Shown here: in pieces, positions 25,401 through 37,400 of the stretch
Numbering within the stretch: position 1 is the first letter of the stretch
Layout of the letters: each line of letters begins with the position of its first letter
NCBI GenBank assembly: GCA_013397435.1
Contig: VZRG01000534.1
Coordinates: 1-64,000, forward strand
Source: Erythrocercus mccallii
Taxonomy: Eukaryota > Chordata > Aves > Passeriformes > Dicruridae
DNA: 64,000 bases
Direction of reading: 5' to 3'
Notes under the pieces: generated by a model
The model's database searches: none
What the model saw: only the letters and a program-made list of their open reading frames with translations
What the model was told of the DNA's origin: nothing
Translations under genes and position numbers: made by a program

Positions 25401-28400
25401 CTTGTTATGGAGGAACTTTCTGTGAACTCCCCACTCCAAACACTCTTTTCTTCCTTTGGGACACAGACCTTAGCCCAGCAAGCCTCACATGTCTCCAGGA
25501 GCTGGATATTATCTCTGTCCAGCACCTCTCTGTGGTGAGGGGACATCACTACTCATGAAGGACTGTCCAGGCTCTCTATGTCCCAGGAGTCAACGCACAA
25601 AATGATGAGGCACTGTTTGAGTCTGATGTCTCTTCTCTTCTCTGTTCCTTCTCATATCTTCTGGCATTACCCAATGTTTCCCTTCCCTCCCCACCTCTGC
25701 CATCCAGCCTCTTTTCTCCTCAGTCTCACCCAAAGCACAGGCACTTACAGATCCCAGCTACCTTTGTCTCGGCCCTACTTTTTTCCTGCAGGAACCTCCT
25801 GTATGTTTGTGCACACAATCCTCAGTTCCTTTTTGCTTCTGCCCCATTCTCTAACCCAGCATTCCCCTGCCTGGTTTTGGCCTTTAATAGGATGCTGATG
25901 AGGTATGAACCCCAGTCACTAAGTGGTCATAAAATAGGAAGAAGAAAAGACTAGTCAAATATGTAGGCATTTAATAGGTATTTAATAAGATTTTTACATT
26001 TGTCACAGATCTCTGTAGTACCAATACACCTTTGCCAATCCCATGTCCATCCTGCCAAGACTGTTCCCTGCAGGAATTTGTGCCACCTCCACTGCTCTCT
26101 CCTGCTTGATTTTGTTTTGCTGTTTTGCTGATGCAAGGCAGTGGGGGATATTGAAGGTTGTTGAGTTTTCAGCAGGACTTCTAATTGGAAAGTAAAGAGA
26201 GTGCCAGCCGTGCCATGGCACTCAGTGCTGGACCCTCCATCCCTGTGTGAGCAGGGGTGAACAGCTTGTGCTGTGCCTCCCATCCTGCACCTGCTGTGCT
26301 GCACAGACCTCATGCCATGATGGGCAGGGCAATGCCAGCACCCACGTTCTGCTTGGTCTTCCCATCAAAATACACCTAGGCAAGGCAGGAGAGGGCAGCA
26401 GAGGCAGGACAAATCCCTGCAGGGAACAAAGTCTTGGCAGGATGGACATGGGACTGATAAAGGCGTATTGATACTATAAAGATCTGTGAGATTATAGATG
26501 GGAAACGTATGTTGCAGAAGTAACTGCAAACTAAAATGCTATGATGGGTAACGACCTCTTACACATCTGTTTTGGTTGCTTCCAAAAGCTCTTATTTCCA
26601 AGATGAAGAATAACGTGGGGTTTCTGGTGCACACTGTAAGTGTGGACCTGACATTACTCTGGCACATGTCCTGTGAGGTTGGGTATTTGGAAATGACCTT
26701 CAGATGTCATGGCTGGACTGTTTCTTCTGAAAATCAGACACTGTTAACCCTAACCCTGCAACTATTTTTGCTGTGTTGGAGTGACTATTAGAGCAATAGG
26801 GAATATCATGCTTTAAAATACAAAAAGAGTAACTGCTTTTTGCCTTGTGTCTGTAGCAGTAGTAATCAAAATCTGGGTTGGATGATCTTCTTCCCCAGCT
26901 ATCCTATGCTGCAGCCACATCACAGCCTCCCAGATTCAGCAAGCCTCAGACTTTGAGGCAGGGGCATCTCCAAGATCCCTTGAAGCAGTGGGTAGATCTG
27001 GGGCAATAACAAACACTTTGAAGAGCTTGCCTCACCCCAGCTGCTATCAGGGGCCCAAGAGCTACTCTAGCAATGTACAGAGAGCACTGTGAATAAATGC
27101 TACTCTGCTCCGGTTGTTGCTTTTTCACAAAGCATCTCTGTGAGCATCACAAGACTGGAAATGCCTTTTGGCATTGTAACTGCTAGGAGATAAATATTGA
27201 CATTGTGGGACGGCTAAAAAAAAAAAAAAAAAAGGTTGTTCATTATTCAGTATATTTTACCTCCAGAGTGATTGTTGAGTTTTAAAGACAGTCTGTCACC
27301 CCAGTGAAGGCAGGAGGGACACTCACAGCCAGTTGTGCTGAGCAATCTGTGCACAATGTCTGGGCTGAATCTCCTGGCTGAGGCTGTCAACCACAAACAC
27401 CCAGAAACAGCGCAAGCCACAGCAGCTTTCCATTGATTCACAGCCCAGACAGGCAGGGTAATGGGGTCCCCTGATGGAGCTGCCATTGATCACTGAGCCA
27501 GCAGAGGACTCCCCAGGAACTAGAGCAGAAAAGATATCTATCGAATAGAAAGAAATGGGGCTTCAAACTGAAGTAACTGGGTAACAGGTAAAAATGTTTT
27601 GCTGCCACAGAGCTGTGACAAGGGGAACAGGGCTGGCAAAAAAAGCTAAGTACCCAAAACAAAGCTCAAATGAACACAGTACCCTGCAATGGATGGAGCA
27701 TGGGGGACATTTTATGCTTGTTTGTTACAAAAAAATAAAGTTCATTTTAGAGGGGATGGAGAAACACTTGGAGGAAATAAAAGGAAGCACCTGGGGCTGC
27801 TGAGTGCAGAGGATGGGAATGATTTGGCCACAAATCCTTGATGGCCATGCCTTGAAGTCTCCCTTGACAAGCAGAATAGGGACAGAGCCACTGTGAAGCA
27901 TTAGATAAGACCTACAAAGGAAATGAAAATTAGGAATTGCAAGAACATGGGCTGCTTCATCCCTGTTCGAATACCAGCATCATTCCTGAACAGCCAAGAG
28001 TTTACTAGGGCACTTTAAAGTCACGTAAATCAGTCAGCTTGTTGCCAGAATCTGCTTATCCCCAAAACACGAGAAATTACTTCCTGACAGCCAGCAGATG
28101 AGAAGCAAGCAGCAGTGAGACGTATCAGCAAGGGTGTAGAACAAGGCAGAGGACTCCAGAAAGTGCATCTTGCACTTGCAGGTGTTTTGCTGTGTGATGC
28201 CCAGGTCTGACCAGTGCCACAGAAGCTGCTTCTTATAATGACAATGGTGCTGCATGGCCCAAAGGCTCCCCCAAACACTGCTATGCCTGTGCACTTATTC
28301 CTAGAATTCCTCTGGGAAGCACAGAGCAGATTCTGGGAAAAAAAAATCCTACTCATCCAGTGCTTCACTTCAGGGTGAGTCAATGCTACAGCCCACCATG

Positions 28401-31400
28401 GCCATTCCTGTCCTGGTTGTCTGCTTCTCTGTGGCAGCAACAAGATGAATTTCCCTCTGATACAACTGGCTTCTGGAATGTTGCCAGCCCAGAAAGGAAT
28501 TGTCCCACATGGCTGGGGGTCCCTCCACTGCACCCCAAAGGGTGGTTGTGCTCAGGTGCTGACAACCATTGCTGCAAAAGGAGTTTTGCCACTGTAAATC
28601 TCTACAGAGGGATTTGAAATGCATGCTAATGGGCAAAAAGCCTAATTAGTAGAGTTGATTTGAGTTAGTGTTTATTACAGACAGAAGCTATTTTTTTTAT
28701 TTATTTTTAGTTAAGGATGACTTAAAACTGTTAAATGTTTAAAATGTCACTTTTGCTCAAGCTAGCACTTACAGTGCCAAAAACAGTACTCTTGCCTTTA
28801 ATCATTAAATAAAATATTGGCCGAAGACATGAGAAGACATTTCTTGACAGCCAACTGGAAGATGGTATGAAGCCAGAAACAATTCTCACAGTTTTTTCTT
28901 TTTTTTTTTTTTTCCCCGAAATAATTTGAAAATATTTTCTTTCCCACGAACACACCTGGCTGACTCTGCAGGTGAAACAGCTGCGCCCCCGCCATCATGG
29001 CAGGCCCCATGGCAGCCCTGCCTCCACAGCCCCTGCTGCTGCCAGCCAAAGCAGCAGGCAGCTCAGGTCCCGCCCGGGCACTTTGCCAGACAGTCAAAAC
29101 CAGAGGCATCCCACGTTACAAAAATCATGCCTCCCCTCCTTTTGCCTTGTACCCACTGTGAGCCCGAGCATCACCTCCCCCCCGCCCCAATCCTCTACCG
29201 TGCCCAGCCTGACACCGGCCTTTGGTGAAAGGGTGGAAAAAAAAGGTAAGCACCATTTCTCACATGTGACAGCAAGCAATGCTGCAGGGTGCCTCCCTCC
29301 TGATATCCTCGTCCACCTGCCGAGTCCACCTGTCTGAGCTCTCCCTTTTCCCGCTGTTTCCTTGCAGCCGGCCGCAGCGGCAGAGGCGGGAAGCCCACGG
29401 CGAGGTGCACAAGCAGGGCAGGTAAGCAGAGCCCTCGGGAGGCTGCTGCAGGCCCAGGCCTGTCAGCCCGCGGCTGGGCTGGGCGGGGGACGGGGGCACC
29501 ACTCACACAAGCCCGTTATTTAGGCATTAGCAGGATCCAGTAGGCCCCAGAGGAAGCCCCCCTGCCTGACACCCTCATGGGGGTGAGGCCATTTGTACAC
29601 CCCCTCAGGCTTCACGCGGTGCTGATGCGCAGTTTGTGTTGCCGTGCTGTGTCAGTGCGTACCTTCCCTCCAGAATCCCTCCTGCAGACCTGAGCCCCTT
29701 CCATGGGCTCTCTGTCATGCCACTTGTCCTTCCCACTGCCACTGGCAGGGAGAAAGCACCTTTCTGAGCCCAGTCAAACCTGCTCACAAATGTTTGCTTT
29801 TGCCACTGGCCTGCTAATATTGCTCCTCTGCCTTGGATGGGCATAAACCTTCCCTAATGCACACTCACAGGTCTTTCAGAGGCTGACTTAAACCTAAAGC
29901 AGAAGAAGGAGCCACCTTTTAAAATGCCTGAGGGATAATTCATGACTAGAACTCACTGACAGAAGTAGACAACTCAACCCTCCTAGAAATTATTGAACTC
30001 AGACTAGGCACCTTTCTAAGATACTTTGTAGTCCAGATAAAGGATTTGAGAGAGGAGTCACTGAAGACACCACTGGCCTCTGTTAGGAGATTGTTGTATT
30101 GGCTTCTTGTACAACTTTCAACAAGTTTTTGAGAAGTACAAAATGGCTAAGCAGTTTAATTTATGAGAAACTTTATCTCAGGAACGTTTTCCTCATCAAA
30201 TTTCTTTGTCAGCCTGTTTTCCTTTAATCTACTTTTTACTTGTCTTGTGTATATTCAGAGGAGTGCCTCTCTGAGTGTGCCATCTTTTCTGAAATCAAGA
30301 ACCAGCAAAACCTTTCCTTCTTCTTTTGAGCCCTCCTGCCACCCAAGTGGCTGGCATGCAGCTGGCTCCAAGGGCAGCAAAGGCTTCCCATATACAGGGG
30401 AGTAACTGAGGAGCTGCTGCCATCACCATCCCAGTCATAGCACTGGGGCACTGAACAGCAGCTTGCATTTTGGATGTGGAAAGTGATCAGAGCCTCCTCT
30501 GTCCAGCATTCGGTGCAACTCCAACAGCTTCTGGAATTACCCTCCCAGGCCTTTTAATGCTCAGAGACCTCACAGGTCTGTAATGCTGCTTTTTATCCTT
30601 GATGGAAAATCTAGGGCAGAAGCTAATCATTTTATCCCAAGTTAGGGAATCGCCTGCCTCCTGGCCTGGTTCCCAGACTGTCTCCATTTTGTTCCTGGGC
30701 AACAGCCGGTAGCTTATTTGATATATTGTTTCCCTAATTCCTGGCCTCACACTCCATCATAACTCAATGTCAGGAATGCCTCCCCCTCTCCACTCATCCA
30801 CACATACTATTCCTCCAGCCCATGTTTTAATGACAGTCCCCAAACTGCTGTATGCAGAGAGAATTTTACAGGGACAAAAAGCCACCAAACAAATGTTTTC
30901 TCAGGACTAAAATTATCACAGGTGCCTAAACTGTATGCTCAGTGCAGGAATCAGTTTTTAATGCCATACTGCCAACCACTGACACAGTCACAGGCTCATG
31001 GTCTAAGGAGTGGATATTCTGGGAAGTAAATGGAGTGAAACAAGCGCATACTTCTTGCAGCCACTGCTCAGGGCTCATAGCTGTGCTTCTCTCCTCCTGG
31101 TAGCCCAATCTTAAAACGAAGCCCTGACATCACCAAATCTCCCCTGACGAAGTCAGAGCAGCTGCTGCGAATAGATGACCATGACTTCAGCATGAGACCA
31201 GGTTTTGGAGGTATGAAACATGCACATTTGTCACTGTTCCTGTTTTACACTGTCATGTCTTTATACTGTAATATCTACAGCAGTGAAGAAGCAGATTGGC
31301 TTTTCTTTTTCTAATTTTTTTGAGTTGTGAATTCATGGCACTCTTGGGGGAATAGAGGTGCAGTGAAATAACCTTCTGGATGTGCAAAAACCATAGTCAA

Positions 31401-34400
31401 AGGCATGGAAATGTGATTAACAGGCAATATATTATTCCTGGTGCTCAGTGATACTTTCCTCTGATAAAAATCTGCAAATACACTATATGTTTATTCCTGG
31501 ATGATGGGGGAAGTCCTAAGTTTTTGTCTTAGTATGGCCATACGTGTGCATGATCAAATGATGTACTGCACTTACTTCATTTATAACCCAAAAGAAAATA
31601 TTTTGACTGCCTGTGTTAATGCTTGCTCACAGTTTTGTGGCTGAGTGCTGGAGCAACTGAAGCTTTCAGGGAAATGGATGAAGGAGAACACGCTTTCTTT
31701 CAGCCCATCGGATTAGAGAATGTTGTAATTTATCTATCCTTTCTGGCTGACAGATGGTCATTCAAATCCAGGATACCATTATATACTCTGATGAAAGAAG
31801 ATTTTATCACTAAATGCTCAATATACCAAATACCAGCATGTTCAATTAATTTAAAAACATTTCAGTTTCACAGCAGTTCACAAATGTGAGCATTATTATA
31901 TTACTTGACAGCACTCCTGGACTGTAATTGCCAGAGGTATATGAGGGACTAGTCAAAGCCTGGAGGAGGGAAAAAAGTTCAGAATCCCTGTTACATTGGG
32001 TCACAGTTAGATCTGTCCCCTCAGGAGACTCAGGCTCAGTGGGACATGCCACTGTGTCCTGCAATGTATCCCCTCCTGTCACCCTTTCTTTTCCACAGCT
32101 GAGCACTGAGTCTTGTGAAAGTCAAGTACACATAGTAGTTCTCATGGATGTTATTAGCCTGCAAGGTGAGCAAAAGTGAGGGAAAACCTCCCACATTCTC
32201 ATCACTGGTTTCTCTGTGAATGGATTCTCTTCCAGTAATCTGTCTCGCTAGTCCTGGACCCAACCACTACAGCAAAAACAAAGTTGCTTTTAAATTTTGA
32301 AGGGACACATGTAGGATGACACAATAAAAAGAGAAAGTTATTAGTGGGTCAGTCTTATTACTGACTTTAATTGTTATTAGGAGGTTTTTGTTGTGAATTC
32401 CAGTTATTTATACTTTCTATTGGTTTACTGTTGTTTCTATTTCAGACTGAGCATCTATTTCTATCTGTAAGATAGTAAAGTCAGAGGATTGCTTTGTCTC
32501 ACTAGGTTTGTACTTTGTCAACTCCTTTTTTTTTTTCCCTAGGCCCTGCAATTCCTGTTGGGGTGGATGTCCAAGTTGAAAGTTTAGACAGCATTTCTGA
32601 GGTGGACATGGTAAGAGTCACAGATGGGACCACTGGAGACCAAAACTCTGCAGGCTACCTGGGTTTGTGTCCACGGGGTTTGAATACTGCCAAGGATAAA
32701 CACTCCACAGCCTCTAAAGGCAGGTTCAGGTTTGATTTGAATCTGCCAACAATTACTTCTATTGACCTCATGCTACCATTTCATGGCCCTTGAAGCAGAA
32801 GGAAGAAATCTGACATTTTATTTTTTCTAAGACAAAACGATAAAACATTGCCAAGAGTGTCTCAAAGGACTTGGGTTTCTATATTTCCTTAAATAGTGAT
32901 AACACACTTAAAAGCTCTGAAGAGACCAATGAATGTGTTTGTTTTAAGGCACTTACATGCTGCAGACACAGCGTCACTTTGGACAAGATCTGAGGCAGAG
33001 GCCAGAGAGCTCCCAAGGAAAAGGGGAAATGGCTTTAAACTGAAAGAGGGTAGGAAGAAATTCTTTACTCAGTGTGATGAGGCACTGAAACAGACTGCCC
33101 AGAGAAGTTGTGGATCCCACAGCCCATTCAGGGTCAGGCTGGAGAAGGCTTTGAACAACTTAGTTTAGTGGAAGATAGTTTGCCAATGTCAGGGAGGTTG
33201 GAACAAGATGGTCTTCAAGGGCACTTTTCCAATTCAAACATTCTATGACCCACAGAGTCACTCAGTAACTCAGGTTTTGCTTTGGAAGAGAAAAAGATCA
33301 CTCCCCAATACAGAATATTCTTCAAAATGTTCTGACTTTTCAACAAAATAATCAAACAGCTCTGAAGGTTTCACAGGAAGCCCCAGATTGTCTGTGCTCC
33401 TAATTAACAGAGAGAGGGTTAAAGAGCCTGCACTGGACCTCTTCCCATGCCTGAGCGAGGAACAGGGCTGTGTGGCAGCACAGCTGGCACAGCTGGTTGG
33501 CAGAGACATTGGTGGCATGTCAGGCTCCTCTCACTGCAGCTATTTCAGCTCTTGTGTGGGCTGGGATATCTGCAGTCATCTGACCTCAGGGCTGAGCATT
33601 TTCCCCAGAACTGGGAACCCCTCCAGATGACTCCCTGACTCCAGTGCTCTTGGCACCCTGACAGCTAGCCATGGGTATCCTGAGCTTTTACCTGTTCTGT
33701 TGAGGAGAAAGCTTGTGATGGTGGCCAGAGGGCCCCTAGAAAGCTTTGGGACTTGAAAGCAAAATGGAAGAACTAACATCGAGGACTTAGAAGTTAAAGA
33801 AAAACCCAAAACCCCAAAACAAGCCCCAAACCAAACAAAACCCAAACAACAAATCTGTTCTTTTTTTCTCTTAATCAAATGTTATGATTTTAAATTAGTT
33901 CCCATCGCTTTTGAATATTGCCCCTGTTCCTCCTCTAATGTCATGTTGCAACACTTATCAACATGGGAAAACCACTAGATGGCCTTGGGTTAAAAAATCA
34001 GGGTCAATTTTGGCTGTTAGTAAAATAATAATGGAGAAGATTTTATATTTTCAGAATCAATGCTTTTTAACTCGTGCAGCTTTGTAGAAAAATGCCATGG
34101 TGCTTAGCAAGATCATTACTTGGTTTTTAAATGAAGACACATCAGTGACAGAGTTATTCATTCTGTAGTAAGCTTGAGAAGTGAGTTGTGTCTGAACCCA
34201 GTAAATCTATCTGACCTGATGAATAAACAAGCTACAGCTGGTGATGCCCCTTGCAGCCTGGATGTCCCCTCAGATGTGGATGTCCCCTCAGAAGAGTTGC
34301 TTTACAGTTGTTCATGGTTTGTCCCAGAGAGGAGCAATCACTACTGTGCTGATAAGGTGTAGGTTGTGACAGATGCCTGTTTGCTGCAGGACTTCACCAT

Positions 34401-37400
34401 GACGCTTTATCTGCGGCACTACTGGAAAGACGAGAGGTTGTCCTTCCCCAGCACCAACAACCAAAGCATGACCTTTGATGGCAGACTGGTGAAGAAGATC
34501 TGGGTCCCTGACATGTTCTTCGTTCACTCCAAGCGCTCTTTCATCCACGACACCACCACAGACAATGTCATGCTGCGAGTCCAGCCAGATGGGAAGGTAC
34601 TTTATAGCCTCAGGTAAAACTGCATTTGGTCAATGCAAGCTATTAGTGGAAAGAGAAAGTGGTTTGATTGATTCCTGTATTGTATTTTTGCATGACTTCA
34701 TACAAAAAAAAAGGCATGGAAAAGAATTAATATGCTGGCTATCCACAGACATCTGAGTGCCTGTATAAGTACATTTAAGTGCCTGTTGCAGAAAGCCAGT
34801 TTCTGTGCCAGCATTGTTGGTTCCTCCACTGTTCCTTCTCCTTGTGAGCATGGCTAGCTCCTGTTCCTGTTGGGAAGCTGCAGTCAGACGTGGCAGTCCC
34901 TTGGAGCAGCTCAGCAGGGCCTAGCAGGCTTCAATCCCCACAGGGCACTGCTGAAGAGGCAGGGCACATTCTAAATAAAAGGGCAGTGTCTGGTAATAAA
35001 GAGAAGTCTAGGGCAGCTGTAGTTATCCACTTCACTACACAGCAAAGTCTCTGGGCTTAGTAAAATGTGCAGTTTCTATTGTATAAATTATACTGAGTGC
35101 CACTTTATGATAAGCAAAAAACAAGAGGGAACATCCTTCAGCACGTGAAGTGACAAGCTTCAGGGCAAGGGTATATCACTCCTGGTGACTCCTATATATG
35201 GTTAGAGCAACCCAAACACTTGGTTTGGCTCTTTCTGCTTTTTCCTCACTTTTCATGTGAAATCCGTGAAAACTTCTTGCAGGAGACATTTTTGGTAAAC
35301 ATTGCTTTGTTCTCTGGCTTGAAGGGTGGTCCCAGCCCTGGCTTTTTCCCTTATTTTCTAAATAGTTCATCAGTTGACATAAGTCTGAATGTTATTAAAC
35401 TGGGATTTTTAAATTTCTGGTAAGTAACACTTTCTGCTTGGAGATGCTAAGTGAAGACCATCTGTGTCACAATTTAACCCCAGCTGGCAACTAAGCCCCA
35501 TGTAGCTGCTGGCCCACCCCCTCCTGGTGTGAGGGAGAATTGGAACAGTAAAAGGCAAAAAAACCCTCGTGGGCTGAGATAAAGGCAGATAATTAGGTAA
35601 AGCAAAAGCCCCATATGCAGGCAAAGCAAATCAAGACGTTCATTCACCACTTTCCAAGGGCAGGCAGGTGTTCAGCCACCCCAGAAAAGCAGGGCTCCCT
35701 CACACATAACAGTCACTTGGAAACATGAGTGCCTTTATTCCAAACTTCCACCACTTCCTTCTTCCCCCACTTCATATGCTAAGCATGATGCCATATGCTG
35801 TGGAATGTCCTTTTTGGTCAGCTGGGATCAGCTGTCCCCTTCAAACTCCCTGTGCACTCTCAGCCTCCTCCCTTTTGGGGTGGGGGGAGAAGCAGAAAAG
35901 GCCTTGATGCTGTGGAAGCCCTACTCAACATTGATGAAAATATCTCTGTGTTATTAACACTGTTTTCTGGACAAATCCAAGACGTATTCCCACACTAGCT
36001 ACTGTGAAAAAAAATTAACTCTATCCCAGACAATCACTTTGTCAATCTCTAAAAGAAAATAAAATCTGTCCTTCTGTTTTACTTGGCTGCAGCTCCATCC
36101 AGTTAGAAAAGAAGTATTGCCAAAGGACCCATAAAAACCTATTAGAAAGGAATTTTCTGTACAATATTCTGATGCAAAAATGTCAACATCACCTCCACAG
36201 CAATGAAATAACAAAATACCTGATAAATAAACAAAGCATCAGATGATAGACATATAGATGATGATAGATGATATATAGATGATAGATATATTCTGAAGCA
36301 CAAAAGGAAGGAAAATGTGACTGATAGGAGGTCAGTATCAGCAAGACTCATAGATTTAACTAGTGGAAAGTTGCAGAATATACTGCTTGTGATGGCTGTG
36401 GAAGTCTTCAGGGAATGTTAGTAGCGGCAGTGGTAAAGCTGAGCCTGTCACAAGGTGAGGGGGTAATTTCTCAGCCTGCCAAGGTGTTTTATGATTCTAC
36501 AAAAAAAAGTCAAGCAAAGAAATTCTTGATTCCCTAGAGGACATCAGTTTGACAAGAATTCTTTTGTTCTTTGATATTTTTACCTTACCGTTCATTTGCA
36601 TTCATAGCCTGAACATTGTCTACCTTCTCATTATTTAAGCTTTTTCTTCACTCATCAGAGTAGACAAGGTTCGGTTACTCTCTAGGCCTTTGCAAGGTTT
36701 GGTCAAGTCATGAGTACAATAAAAAAGGACAAGAATATGACATATTGTTCAGCTATAGCATGCATGCCTACACACTCATTTAGCTGCCAATCATCTGCAT
36801 TGCAAGCATTTATGGTTATCTAAAGAAGATGGGAACAGGAGGACATCATACTACTCAGATCCTGCGTAGCCTTGTGCTTAAACAATTGCCTGGTACAAAG
36901 TGGTGGCAAATGTCTTCAATAGCAAATTGGCTGAGTTTCGGTATTTTATTCAGCAGCGAGTGCAGGTTGCAATGCTTTGTGAATGCTGGGGAAGGACGAA
37001 GGCTCCCATAAGAACAAACAGGTCGTTACTGCCTGTCTGCCTTGCTGAAAGCCTTTGCCTGCAGATTGTATTTTTCCTTGGTGTCTGCCATTTTAGTGTT
37101 CTTTGCGAGACATTGTTTTCTCATCTTGAAAACCACCATAGACCTCACTGGCACCTGAACTTCCATTTGAGCCAAGCACTTTCACTCAAAGGTTAAATCC
37201 AGGCAGAAAAGCAACATCAGACAGAACCCACTAGTGTAGAAGGACTACTAACATAAGGGATTGCATTGTGTTTTTATCACTATGTGACAGATGTCTCTCT
37301 ACCTCTAACCCTTCTATAACTTACTGATTATTTCCCAATATGATTTATACTTTTATTTTCATTTACTTCTCTGGAGTCCAAACCAGTCAAGATTTATGGT

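Noticed and set aside
26744..26758. Telomere-like ttaaccctaaccctg
   Set aside because: Only two CCCTAA-type units; expected by chance and too short for an interstitial telomeric repeat.
28030..28640. Overlapping long open frames on both strands (up to 167 codons on -)
   Set aside because: Several frames open at once suggests low stop-codon density from local composition, not selection on one frame. No recognisable protein.
34261..34292. Tandem 18-base duplication near exon 5
   Set aside because: A single duplication in an intron, probably replication slippage; does not overlap the acceptor.
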